Part shown: positions 39,721-49,209 of the stretch, in pieces
How the letters are laid out: the number at the start of each line of letters is the position of its first letter
Position numbering within the stretch: position 1 is the first letter of the stretch
NCBI GenBank assembly: GCA_018660825.1
Contig: JABJJO010000140.1
Span: 1 to 64,000 of the forward strand
Origin: Planctomycetaceae bacterium
GTDB taxonomy: Bacteria; Planctomycetota; Planctomycetia; Pirellulales; Pirellulaceae
Reading direction: 5' to 3'
DNA: 64,000 nucleotides
Program-made: the position numbers and the translations under genes
Notes under the pieces: model-generated
What the model was told of the DNA's origin: nothing
The model's input: the letters and a program-made list of their open reading frames with translations, nothing else
The model's database searches: none

Positions 39721-40596
39721 TCATTCGGCGTTGACTGGCCACGGTGGATCAAGCGGCAAAAATGAATCAAATTCATCCAATAGTGCTTGCTGATATTCAC
39801 CGGCAAATTCACCCGTCAAAAACTTATTAACTCCCTCATCAAAGAACCGTTGCCAACTCGCTTCTTCCGCCCCAGGATTAATCGGATTGAATAGGCAATC
39901 ATTCGCAACGGCTGCATTATAGTCCCCCGGGGCGTCACCGATCATCAAAGAATGATCCGGCGCGTATTTGGCAGCATTGGTTAACGTCTCTTTTTTATTT
40001 CCCGATTCTTGCCCGCAAATCTCAGTTACAAATGGCACTAATCCGTGTTCGCTCCACTCCGAGTTCAATGCTTCGTTGGGCGTCGCCGATACTACAAGCA
40101 TGTCGCATTCGGGATGTAATTTTTCCAGACACTCACGCACTAAAGGGAAGGGCGGTACGCCATGTACCATTTCTGCAACGGTATCATTTACGGCGACGGA
40201 CCACTTTAACGCTGTTACTAGGTCCGGGTCGGGATTATCGCTACCTTCCAATAAGGCTTCTAGCGCTGGGTTACCAAGCTTGGTTTCCTCCTCAATCCAT
40301 CGTAATAATCCTGGTGGGATTTCGATGGTCACGCCACGGGCTGCTACCTCTGGCCGTTTCTGCAACCACTGAAGTGATTCGACCAACGCTGGAAACCGAT
40401 TAATCCCACGACTCTTGGAATATAAATTCACAAATTCAGCAGCTTCGCGAGCATATTTACTAATTGCCTGCAAGTTATAGTATTGAATCGTGTTGTGAAT
40501 GAAGCATTCTTTGTGTTTGAGTTCCATTGTGTCAAAGGCACAACCGTCTGAATCAATACCAACAAAAAACTCTTTAGTGCGTTCTAATTCGTACAT
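39721..40596 (-). CDS. HAD family hydrolase
   Basis: FVGIDSDGCAFDTM motif I; VVSATPNEAL; SLMIGDAPGDYNAA motif IV. Confidence 0.82.
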   Translation of the reverse strand: MYELERTKEFFVGIDSDGCAFDTMELKHKECFIHNTIQYYNLQAISKYAREAAEFVNLYSKSRGINRFPALVESLQWLQKRPEVAARGVTIEIPPGLLRWIEEETKLGNPALEALLEGSDNPDPDLVTALKWSVAVNDTVAEMVHGVPPFPLVRECLEKLHPECDMLVVSATPNEALNSEWSEHGLVPFVTEICGQESGNKKETLTNAAKYAPDHSLMIGDAPGDYNAAVANDCLFNPINPGAEEASWQRFFDEGVNKFLTGEFAGEYQQALLDEFDSFLPLDPPWPVNAE

Positions 40597-40663
40597 AATC
40601 TTTTAATCTACCCTCGGGAAAACTTGTTTTTTAATAGGTTAATTGTTTCCGGATGCGACAACT

Positions 40664-41950
40664 CTATCGTTTAGCCTGCGGTTCATAGGGAACTAATTGC
40701 TGAGATGCAAATATCGGCTCGAGTTGTGTTAAACGTTGTCGGCCCTGAATCATTGGCAAACTTACCATCGAATTTCCAAGCAATGGTTGAGCATATTTAA
40801 TGAACGCATCCGTCACATCGTTACCACTGTCGGTAATCCATTCCGTGGGAAATGTGCGTTCGCTATTAGCAACTTCACTCAAAGGTACTTTGTCGTAATA
40901 AACACCGTATTCGTCACCCGCGTTTCGTAAAATCGTCGCCATATTGCCACTATCACCAGCCGCTGCCAATGTGCAAGCTTTTTGACCAGCTAAATAAGCT
41001 TCTGCTAAATCGACTGTCGATGCGTACGCCATACTATGACGCTGGTCGGTACCAGGCACGTTACATCGTGCTGCACCATGAGCGGCGAGGCCGTTTACAT
41101 TAAGGTAATTGACGATCAATTGAGCAACCGTTGTTTGGCTAGAGCTAAAACTAGTGTGACCAAACCCATCTTTCACTTCGCCCAGATCACCCACATCAAA
41201 CCCTTCGCTGACAACGACGATACAACGACCATCCTGTTTCAGTTGATCATTGACATTGTCTGCTAACTGAGCGAGCGAGCAGGGGCTTTCGGCCAAGTAT
41301 ATTTGTAGTGGCATTTCGCGGTTTGGATCAGCCAGTCGAGCGGCGGCTGGTATATATCCGATTTTACGCCCCATCGCCTGTAGCACTAATACAGGGTCCG
41401 CTGGGGAAGAACCGCGATTTTCCTCGTTGGCATTCTGAACCGCATGCATCCAATATTTCGCTGTCGACCCATAGCCTGGCGTATGATCGATCAACTTGTA
41501 TTCGTTATCACCGACATCATTATCAATGGTCTTTGGACCACCAATACCGACTAGATCGAGTCCACGTTGTTGCGCCAGACTCGCAATTTTATTGGCCGTA
41601 TCCATAGAATCATTTCCACCGATATAGATAAAGTAGCCAACATCATGGGCTTTGAACACTTCAATGACTCGGTCAAAATCTTCATCTTGCCCGTCCTTTA
41701 ACTTGTATCGACACGTACCAATGGATCCAGCCGCGGGTGTAAACTCTAGCAATTCGATTTCTTCATGCGATTGGGACGAAAGATCCCACAGTTCTTCCCT
41801 GAGGACCCCTTCAATTCCATGCCGCGCGCCATAAACAGTGCCGATCTCATCAAGATTACGCGCCGTTTCGATTATTCCCCGCAGGGTGTTATTGATGACC
41901 GGACTAGGACCACCGCTCTGGGCAATCACTAGATTTTTTGCTGTGGCCAT
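40664..41950 (-). CDS. 6-phosphofructokinase, probably PPi-dependent
   Basis: AQSGGPSPVINNTL, YIGGNDSMDTA, GGPKTIDNDV; Lys in PKTIDND is typical of PPi-type enzymes. Confidence 0.88.
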   Translation of the reverse strand: MATAKNLVIAQSGGPSPVINNTLRGIIETARNLDEIGTVYGARHGIEGVLREELWDLSSQSHEEIELLEFTPAAGSIGTCRYKLKDGQDEDFDRVIEVFKAHDVGYFIYIGGNDSMDTANKIASLAQQRGLDLVGIGGPKTIDNDVGDNEYKLIDHTPGYGSTAKYWMHAVQNANEENRGSSPADPVLVLQAMGRKIGYIPAAARLADPNREMPLQIYLAESPCSLAQLADNVNDQLKQDGRCIVVVSEGFDVGDLGEVKDGFGHTSFSSSQTTVAQLIVNYLNVNGLAAHGAARCNVPGTDQRHSMAYASTVDLAEAYLAGQKACTLAAAGDSGNMATILRNAGDEYGVYYDKVPLSEVANSERTFPTEWITDSGNDVTDAFIKYAQPLLGNSMVSLPMIQGRQRLTQLEPIFASQQLVPYEPQAKR

Positions 41951-42080
41951 GGGCTATAGTACTCCATTCTCCGTGACTGAAAAACCACATTTTAACGCTC
42001 GACAACCATTCTGACAATCCGCCATTGCCCTATCGCACTAGTGCCCAGCCGAGCAAATGCAGCTGAATTCGAATAACGAA

Positions 42081-43238
42081 TTAGGACGCTTGATATACGA
42101 TCCGACCTCGATTGACAGTCGTGTGAACTACAAATTTACCGTCGCGGATTTCAAAGAAAACCAAATCTACGCCCGCATCGACTTCGAGCGGGGCAAGTTC
42201 ATGTTTGATGATATTGGCCGGTCCGATGCTTGCCATGTCGACCGCCGTGCCCAAGTCTATTCCAGCGTTTTCGGTCAACGTGGCGATACCTGCGCCGATA
42301 GGGAAAGAGGCTCCCGCTAGCAATTGGCTTTGCCCCGGAACCACCAATCGACCGTTTTCGAGAACTTCAACATCTCCAAGTCCTGACGATGTGTATTTCC
42401 CGGGGGGCATTCCGCCCATTCCTGTAATATCACTGACCAAAACACAACGTTCTGATGTTTTGGCACGAATGATCGATTTGATTACCGAGGTCGGTAAATG
42501 ATGACCATCAGCTATCAAGCTGCAAGTCAGTTCGTCAGCGGCGATTTGATCCCAAATATAATTCGGATGTCGGCGAATTGTGCCATGTGCCCCATTGCCG
42601 AGGTGCGTAGACATGGTTGCCCCCGCGTCGATGGCGGCCGTTATTTGCATTGACGAGGCAGCCGTGTGTCCGATCGCAACCACAACGCCACTGTCCACAA
42701 CTTGCTGAATAAATTGCTCCGCCTGCGGAAACTCCGGAGATAAAGTCAAAATTCCAATTTTGCCTCGCGCGGCGCTCTGTAGTTGTTGAAACTCATCCCA
42801 ACATGGCGGCCTGACATGTTCCAGTGGATGCGCACCCCGTGGACCGTCTTCGTCCGAAATATATGGGCCTTCTAAATGCAACACCGTACAGCGATCGGCA
42901 ATGTCCGCATGCTCGTCTATGGCCTGTGCGACAGTTGCCATGCTATGTCGCAACAATTCGAAAGATTGAGTCGTAAAAGTCGGGCAAAATTGAGTGACTC
43001 CATCGCGATCCATCGCCAAACAAATCTGCAAAACCTTTTCGGCAGTCAATTCTGGATCATTGAACTCTTGCCCACCGTAACCATTCACTTGCACATCGAC
43101 CAAACCAGGGGCCAAAACAAGCACGTTTTCTGACCTAGATTCAAGCGGGGATATGTCGCAAATAACTCCGTCGTCAAAGGAAACAACGATTGGATCGTCT
43201 GTGTCATAGTGCCGAGCTTGGATTGAACTTAAAGTCAT
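42081..43238 (-). CDS. nagA: N-acetylglucosamine-6-phosphate deacetylase
   Basis: VLAPGLVDVQVNGYGGQEF, LHLEGPYISDEDGPRGAHP, AIGHTAAS, ATMSTHLGNGAHG, SLIADGHHLP. Confidence 0.92.
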   Translation of the reverse strand: MTLSSIQARHYDTDDPIVVSFDDGVICDISPLESRSENVLVLAPGLVDVQVNGYGGQEFNDPELTAEKVLQICLAMDRDGVTQFCPTFTTQSFELLRHSMATVAQAIDEHADIADRCTVLHLEGPYISDEDGPRGAHPLEHVRPPCWDEFQQLQSAARGKIGILTLSPEFPQAEQFIQQVVDSGVVVAIGHTAASSMQITAAIDAGATMSTHLGNGAHGTIRRHPNYIWDQIAADELTCSLIADGHHLPTSVIKSIIRAKTSERCVLVSDITGMGGMPPGKYTSSGLGDVEVLENGRLVVPGQSQLLAGASFPIGAGIATLTENAGIDLGTAVDMASIGPANIIKHELAPLEVDAGVDLVFFEIRDGKFVVHTTVNRGRIVYQAS

Positions 43239-43319
43239 CAGAGTGGATTCTATAAGCGGGTTCTAAGCGGGGTGAGCGGTCGGACTAAGAAAGAGCCGTC
43301 TTGCAAATTTAACATAAAA

Positions 43320-43391
43320 AGGCGCCGCCGGGATTCGAACCCGGGATGGAGGATTTGCAATCCACTGCCTTAGCCACTTGGCCACGGCGCC
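43320..43391 (-). tRNA. tRNA-Cys (GCA)
   Basis: Reverse complement GGCGCCGTGGCCAAGTGGCTAAGGCAGTGGATTGCAAATCCTCCATCCCGGGTTCGAATCCCGGCGGCGCC+T; 7-bp acceptor stem, GCA anticodon, GTTCGAATC T-loop, U73, no encoded CCA. Confidence 0.95.
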
Positions 43392-43659
43392 GTGTATCAA
43401 AGGCTTTTATACCCTCAAGAATACCATCCTAATTACCGCAACCTACTTTGAAAAGGCGAGGAACGCAAAAACCAACTTTAGTGAGCTGAGTTAGGAATAA
43501 TCGATACAGTTTGCCCATCTAGAACATCACGCAGGTTAACGGCAATAGTGATGCCTACAGGGCCTATATAACGATTTATATAGAAGTGTTATCGGTGCTC
43601 CAATTTTTAAACCGCCAGTCACTACACTCGTTTCAAACAGTCTGGAAGGATTCCCCAAC

Positions 43660-43992
43660 ATGTTTTTAAAATCATTAATTCAAACATTTACCGGACAAGC
43701 AAAGCTAAACCGACTCGCTGAAAATCTAGCCCATGCATGTTCAAGTGTTGTCTGGCAAAAAGTTGAATCTCGCATCGACACGATGACACATTCACAGGCT
43801 CGTGGATATGTCCGCGTCAAGGCCGGCCGGACTGTACGATTGATACTCAGCGACACATTGCGTCGCAATCTTATTCCTGCCCGCCATCAAACAAAAGTCC
43901 TTGAATTGACCATGGATGCAATTGTTGATCAGGCACTCCTCAAATACCGTGGACAACAACCGAAAACATTAGGTCTACAACGAGCCGCATAA
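43660..43992 (+). CDS. Small basic protein of unknown function
   Basis: 110-aa ORF with upstream palindrome and a strong terminator just downstream. Confidence 0.65.
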   Translation: MFLKSLIQTFTGQAKLNRLAENLAHACSSVVWQKVESRIDTMTHSQARGYVRVKAGRTVRLILSDTLRRNLIPARHQTKVLELTMDAIVDQALLKYRGQQPKTLGLQRAA

Positions 43993-44013
43993 CACACGTA
44001 ACGACATCAAATC

Positions 44014-44040
44014 AAAGGGAGATTCAATCTCCCTTTTTTT
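44014..44040 (+). terminator. Rho-independent terminator
   Basis: AAAGGGAGA-ttcaa-TCTCCCTTT followed by TTTT. Confidence 0.88.
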
Positions 44041-44227
44041 ATGCGCACACTACCATACTGCGAGCGGAAACGTGTAAAACTTGCGCTAGAGCAACCGTAT
44101 GACACGAATCATTAACTTTTGAAGAACGAAAAGCAATCAATGACACCCCGACCCTAGCTCTAGTGGTTAGAATTAACGCTTCTGCAAACTTGTTTCCCTA
44201 CACATATACCCAACAGAAACACTGAAC

Positions 44228-45580
44228 ATGTCCAAACCTACCGACATCCATACCAAACAAATCACTACTAGTTTTACCGAAATCGAATATCGTACGCCAA
44301 TCAAGTTCGGTGGGCGGGTGGTTGCCAACGCAACGTTGTTCAATGTCGACGTTGAGGTCGAGACGAATGACGGGCGCCGAGCGACAGGCCACGGTTCGAT
44401 GCCAATGGGAAATGCTTGGGGTTGGCCGTCGCAAGTTGAACCCGGTGAACGGACACTTAATGCCATGAACGCTTTGGGACAACAGGCGGCGCTCTTAACT
44501 GAACAACACAATGACGCCGGACACCCTATTGAGATCATGCATGATCTACAAACATCGTTCACTAACTCGGCGACTGAACTAGTGCAATCCATGAAACTAC
44601 TCGAACCAATACCCAAACTCGCCCAACTAGTATCCACGAGCCCGATTGACGCTGCGATAAATGACGCCTACGGAAAAGCGCTTTCGCAAAATTCGTACAA
44701 TCTCCTTGGACCAGAGTTTATGAATCGTGATCTGGGACAGTTCCTCGATGGAGACATGTCAGGGTTGTTTTTAGATCAGTTCACACTACGACAGCCAAAA
44801 GAGCACATGCCACTTTATCACCTCGTTGGGGCACTCGATCCACTTACCACCACAGACATTTCGGCGCCGCTCGATGATGGAGTGCCCGAGACTCTCGGCG
44901 ATTGGATCCTAGCAGATGGACTTACCCATTTGAAAATCAAGCTTGCCGGGGATGACCTACCATGGGATGTGCAACGAGTTATTGATATCGATCGAGTTAC
45001 CACGACAGCACAAAACTCCCGCGGTTGCCATCAATGGTGGTATTCCACGGATTTCAACGAAAAATGCAAAGACGTACAATACGTGCTCGATTTTTTGTCT
45101 GAACTACAATCACGTGCACCTCAAGCGTTTGAGCGGATCCAATATATAGAGCAACCCACACATCGCGATCTAAAAAATCATCCCAGCAGCGGTATGCATC
45201 AAGCGGCAATAATCAAGCCCGTTGTCATCGACGAATCATTAATTGATTTTGAATCATTATTACTCGCGCGTGAACAAGGCTATTCTGGCGTCGCGCTTAA
45301 AGCCTGCAAGGGACACGGCGAGGCTCTCATTATGGGAGCGGCCGCTCAACACTACAACCTGTTTTTATGCGTTCAAGACCTAACATGTGTGGGTGCTTCG
45401 TTTCTACATTCCGCTAGCCTAGCGGCACGGATCCCAACAATTAAGGCAATCGAAGGAAATGGGCGCCAGTATTGCCCGTTTGGAAATGAGCCTTGGAATA
45501 CTAAGTTCCCCTCCATGTTCAATATTAACGATGGCACTGTCGGAACACACTGCTTAACTGGACCTGGATTAGGATATTGA
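44228..45580 (+). CDS. Enolase superfamily (mandelate racemase/muconate lactonizing-like) protein
   Basis: LKIKLAGDD, YIEQPTHRDL, VVIDESLIDFESLLLAREQGYSGVALKACKGHGEA. Confidence 0.8.
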   Translation: MSKPTDIHTKQITTSFTEIEYRTPIKFGGRVVANATLFNVDVEVETNDGRRATGHGSMPMGNAWGWPSQVEPGERTLNAMNALGQQAALLTEQHNDAGHPIEIMHDLQTSFTNSATELVQSMKLLEPIPKLAQLVSTSPIDAAINDAYGKALSQNSYNLLGPEFMNRDLGQFLDGDMSGLFLDQFTLRQPKEHMPLYHLVGALDPLTTTDISAPLDDGVPETLGDWILADGLTHLKIKLAGDDLPWDVQRVIDIDRVTTTAQNSRGCHQWWYSTDFNEKCKDVQYVLDFLSELQSRAPQAFERIQYIEQPTHRDLKNHPSSGMHQAAIIKPVVIDESLIDFESLLLAREQGYSGVALKACKGHGEALIMGAAAQHYNLFLCVQDLTCVGASFLHSASLAARIPTIKAIEGNGRQYCPFGNEPWNTKFPSMFNINDGTVGTHCLTGPGLGY

Positions 45581-45767
45581 AATCCAAAAGGATGCCCGCT
45601 TGCGGCATTCTGGAGCGTCCGAATAATTTATCCGGTTTTGCAACGAGTTCTTAATCCCGCCGGGGGGTAAACATTCTTGCCCACAGCCCCACGGAGGCAA
45701 GCTTGCTTGTGAACAACGCATAAGCTGAAGCGATCCACGTACCCATGAAGGAGATATATAAACCGTA

Positions 45768-46400
45768 TTACACGACTCCCTGCCGTACCGCCCACACCGC
45801 CGCTTGAGTGCGATCATTCACACCAATTTTCCTCAAGATGTGCTGAACATGCTCCTTGACGGTTTCATAACTGATCCCAAGTGCAAAGGCAATTTCTTTG
45901 TTGGTCAACCCTTCGGCAAGCTGCTCTAGCACTTCACTTTCACGATGAGTCAGCGGCACATCGACGTCAGCAGAGATACGCGGAGTTGCTAGTGCACCTG
46001 CCACGCGACGCAATGCTTCTCGAGTCCAGGAGTTTCCACCGCGATAGGCCACCATAATTGCATCGACAATCTGTTCTCGATCAAGACTCTTCAATAGATA
46101 ACCAGATGCGCCTAAAGCCACCGCCCGAGCAATGTACGTCGGATTATCGAATGTAGACAGCATCAACACGGGAATTTTTGGATATTCAATCTTGGCCCGC
46201 CCGAGCGCCGTCAAACCATCACCATTTTCCATTCGCACATCGAGTAAAATCACATCAGGCTGGAACTGCACAATGCCTTCTAAAATATTCTCACCAGAAT
46301 TTGACTCGGCGATTAGTTGTATTTCCGTGCCCCGAATCATCCGAACCATGCCGCTACGCACAATTTCGTGGTCATCAATCACCATTAAACGTATCATCAC
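45768..46400 (-). CDS. NarL/FixJ-type response regulator
   Basis: RLMVIDDHEIVRSGMVRMI, DVILLDVRMENGDG, LTHRESEVLEQLAEGLTNKEIAFALGISYETVKEHVQHILRKIGVNDRTQAAVWAV. Confidence 0.95.
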   Translation of the reverse strand: MMIRLMVIDDHEIVRSGMVRMIRGTEIQLIAESNSGENILEGIVQFQPDVILLDVRMENGDGLTALGRAKIEYPKIPVLMLSTFDNPTYIARAVALGASGYLLKSLDREQIVDAIMVAYRGGNSWTREALRRVAGALATPRISADVDVPLTHRESEVLEQLAEGLTNKEIAFALGISYETVKEHVQHILRKIGVNDRTQAAVWAVRQGVV

Positions 46401-46485
46401 TGCCCTTCTGAAGTAGAGTTACTGACTAATCCTTCAGTAACTCCCATTATTAACCACTCACCTCCTGATTACTACAACTCCAAAT

Positions 46486-46515
46486 AAAAAACCCATGACC
46501 ACAAAGGGTCATGGG
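46486..46515 (-). terminator. Rho-independent terminator for the upstream minus-strand gene
   Basis: Minus strand: CCCATGACC(C)-TTTGT-GGTCATGGG followed by TTTTTT. Confidence 0.88.
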
Positions 46516-46574
46516 CTCTTATGAGACACGTCCAATCCCCCAACCAGACGAACTCAAACTCCAAAGTATTTTAT

Positions 46575-47861
46575 TTATCGATTCGCTGAATCACTAATTC
46601 GCACTGACACCGGGAACGCGGATCGTTGCGGCAGGAAGCTATCAGGATTAACCAAGGTTTTGTAGGGTGACGAACGACTAGCTGATTTATTCTGTTCTTC
46701 TCGGGGACCAGGCGCTTCTGGTATTTGCTTCGGAGCCAACGTCGGAATTTGCTTTACTCCAGGCACGACTGGACGCTCGGTGTTCAAACTTGGCAATTCC
46801 GACGTGATCGTCTCATCAGGGTCTATATGGCCTTCAACCAAGGCGGGAATAATTTTTTTCGATTCGGTTAGTTCAACGTTTCCTGCTGCTTCCTTGATTC
46901 CAGTTCCCACTGCAAAAGGGTTGTTTAACTCGGGAATTGCGAGGTCATCAAGTCCTAAAAAAGCGACAATCCCGCGAGGTGCTTTCACGGACATCTCGCT
47001 TTGCTTTTTTTCAATGACGTCCTGCACCGGTTCCTGCACCGGTTCCTGCACCGGTTCCTGCACCGGCTCCTGCACCGGTTCCTGCACCGGTTCCTGCACC
47101 GGTTCCTCTTGGGTTGGTGTCGTATTTTTTCCGACTTCGTCAAGCAAAGGATCGGCGTTAGCACCGAATATTGAGTTTAAATCGGCAAACTTTAATTTTG
47201 GAAACTGTATTCCATCCAATGATCCAATCGTCGGGAAATGAAACGGGGACACTTCTGTTTTATTCATGTGGTGCGGTGTAAAACTTCCGGGATGTTTCAT
47301 TTTCGTGTTATATCTAAATGTATTGTTCGATCCAGCAGAAGTGGTCGCAGCGGACAGCTCTTTTTCAATACCAGCAAATACAGATTCAATGTCCCCCAGA
47401 AGATCTAATTTTGGAAACGTCAAAGTATTCAAAATGGGTTCAGGACGTTTTTTTTCAGATTTTGTCTGTGGTATAGCTTCGATTTCGTTATCGGTTGCTG
47501 GTGTTTCTTTATCTAGACTCAATATTTCTGGCGTTACTATTTCTGCCAGCGGTGTAGATTTTACTTCCGGATCTACAGCCTTCTGCGGTTCCGCGTTTTT
47601 GGGGCGCAATTCATTGTTATACAATTTATCAAGATTACGTTGATCCGCAGCTTTTCGTCGTACGCTCAACGTGTCGTCAGGCGTGTCGTCAGACAACAAG
47701 ATACGCACTGGTTTTACAACCTTCGTTTCAGGAGTCTCAGCTGTCGCTAAGTTAAAAACACCTATGCTCAAGAGGATGCCGCTAAGGGCAAACCCGCAAC
47801 TAATACGTTTTCCCAACGATGCCGGTATCAATTTCAAAACCATGACAAACAACTCCCCCAT
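46575..47861 (-). CDS. Exported low-complexity protein with (EPVQ)n repeat
   Basis: N-terminal hydrophobic segment; EPVQEPVQ... block; terminator immediately downstream. Confidence 0.65.
   Translation of the reverse strand: MGELFVMVLKLIPASLGKRISCGFALSGILLSIGVFNLATAETPETKVVKPVRILLSDDTPDDTLSVRRKAADQRNLDKLYNNELRPKNAEPQKAVDPEVKSTPLAEIVTPEILSLDKETPATDNEIEAIPQTKSEKKRPEPILNTLTFPKLDLLGDIESVFAGIEKELSAATTSAGSNNTFRYNTKMKHPGSFTPHHMNKTEVSPFHFPTIGSLDGIQFPKLKFADLNSIFGANADPLLDEVGKNTTPTQEEPVQEPVQEPVQEPVQEPVQEPVQEPVQDVIEKKQSEMSVKAPRGIVAFLGLDDLAIPELNNPFAVGTGIKEAAGNVELTESKKIIPALVEGHIDPDETITSELPSLNTERPVVPGVKQIPTLAPKQIPEAPGPREEQNKSASRSSPYKTLVNPDSFLPQRSAFPVSVRISDSANR
47021..47104 (-). repeat. 12-bp tandem repeat (cctgcaccggtt on + strand), 7 copies, one with T to C
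   Basis: Direct reading; encodes EPVQ on the minus strand. Confidence 0.95.
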
Positions 47862-47886
47862 TATTTCCTGAGACTAACGTCTCTAA

Positions 47887-47933
47887 ATTTCGCGATTATT
47901 ATTTAGCGCCTTTAGTGGCGTGGGTCGCGAAAT
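47887..47933. promoter_or_regulatory. Nested inverted repeat upstream of the EPVQ-protein gene
   Basis: ATTTCGCGA (47887-47895)/TCGCGAAAT (47925-47933) enclosing CGCC...GGCG (47907-47920). Confidence 0.45.
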
Positions 47934-48127
47934 ATTTCCATCTACCTTTAGAATTCGGTATTATCGATTATCAATCTGAAACGGGTTTTAACGGTTTTAA
48001 CGAAAAAACCGATTAACTTACCACCCGTTAGAGAGGGTGGGTTTGCCCAATAGTTGAGAAACAAGTGTATCCGACGTATACGCATCTTCATAATCTGATA
48101 CGTTACTCATCATTTGCATTCTGGCTT

Positions 48128-49156
48128 CTAGGTTCCATAATATTCCTTGAACCAATCACAGAACCGCGCTATGCCATCCTCTATCGATACCTCCGCCGTC
48201 CAATCTACGGCTGCCTGGAGTGATTTAACATTGGCTTCTGTTGCCGGTACGTCACCGAGTTGCATCGGCAATAGCTCTTTCAGAACGGTTCGCCCGAGAC
48301 AATTCTCTAGAATTTGCACAAACCGTTTTAATTCTACAGTCTCTGCTCCACCAACATTAAATATCTGAAATGGAGACTGGCTACTGGCCGGATCGGGGTT
48401 ATACCCATCCCAGTCACAATTTCCTTTTGGAGGCGATGCGATCAACCGCACCATCGATTCCACCACGTCATCAATATAAGTGAACGACCTCAACATATCG
48501 CCTTGGTTGAACAACTTAATCGGCTCGCCACTACAAATAGCACTTGCGAAAAGACTCAACGCCATATCAGGCCGACCCCACGGACCATAGACCGTGAAGA
48601 AACGCAAGCCGGTTGTCGGTAAACGGTATAGATGACTGTAAGCGTGCGCCATCAATTCATTGGACTTCTTGGTCGCACCGTACAGACTCAATGGATGCTC
48701 GGTTGATTCCGTTACAGCAAAGGGCAGGGTGGTATTAGCGCCATAAACGCTGCTACTCGACGCGTAGATCAAATTCCCTACCGACTGTTGGCGGCACCCT
48801 TCCAGCACATTAGCAAAACCAACGATGTTTGAATCAATGTAGGCAGCGGGGTTTTCCAGCGAGTAGCGAACCCCAGCTTGAGCCGCCAGATTAATAACGA
48901 CATCAAACTCGACCCGTTGAAACATATCCGCCATTGCACTGCGGTCCGCAATGTCCAGCAAGCGAAACTCAAAACCAGCATGCTGCTGCAAACATTCCAA
49001 GCGAGCCTGTTTCAAAGCGACATCATAGTAGTCGCTCATGTTATCGACGCCTACTAATAGATGTCCATCATGTAACAGTCGCTGACTGGCATGATACCCA
49101 ATGAATCCCGCTGCTCCGGTCACCAATATTTTCATCGCTCGTTGCTTTCTGCTCAA
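48128..49156 (-). CDS. NAD-dependent nucleotide-sugar epimerase (UDP-glucuronate 4-epimerase-like)
   Basis: ILVTGAAGFIGYHASQRLL, VINLAAQAGVRYSLENP, YASSSSVYGANTTLPF, LRFFTVYGPWGRPDMALSLF. Confidence 0.92.
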   Translation of the reverse strand: MSRKQRAMKILVTGAAGFIGYHASQRLLHDGHLLVGVDNMSDYYDVALKQARLECLQQHAGFEFRLLDIADRSAMADMFQRVEFDVVINLAAQAGVRYSLENPAAYIDSNIVGFANVLEGCRQQSVGNLIYASSSSVYGANTTLPFAVTESTEHPLSLYGATKKSNELMAHAYSHLYRLPTTGLRFFTVYGPWGRPDMALSLFASAICSGEPIKLFNQGDMLRSFTYIDDVVESMVRLIASPPKGNCDWDGYNPDPASSQSPFQIFNVGGAETVELKRFVQILENCLGRTVLKELLPMQLGDVPATEANVKSLQAAVDWTAEVSIEDGIARFCDWFKEYYGT

Positions 49157-49209
49157 TACATTTACAAGTCGCTTTACGCAAATTATATCTAGCTAGACGT
49201 ATACCAGAT

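Noticed and set aside
46780-47241. Antisense ORF (153 aa) encoding CTGSCTGS repeats
   Set aside because: Produced by the 12-bp repeat being open on the opposite strand of the EPVQ gene; no start or context support.
48021-48040. CCACCC/GGGTGG hairpin downstream of the epimerase gene
   Set aside because: Short stem without an adjacent U-run on the minus strand; insufficient support as a terminator.
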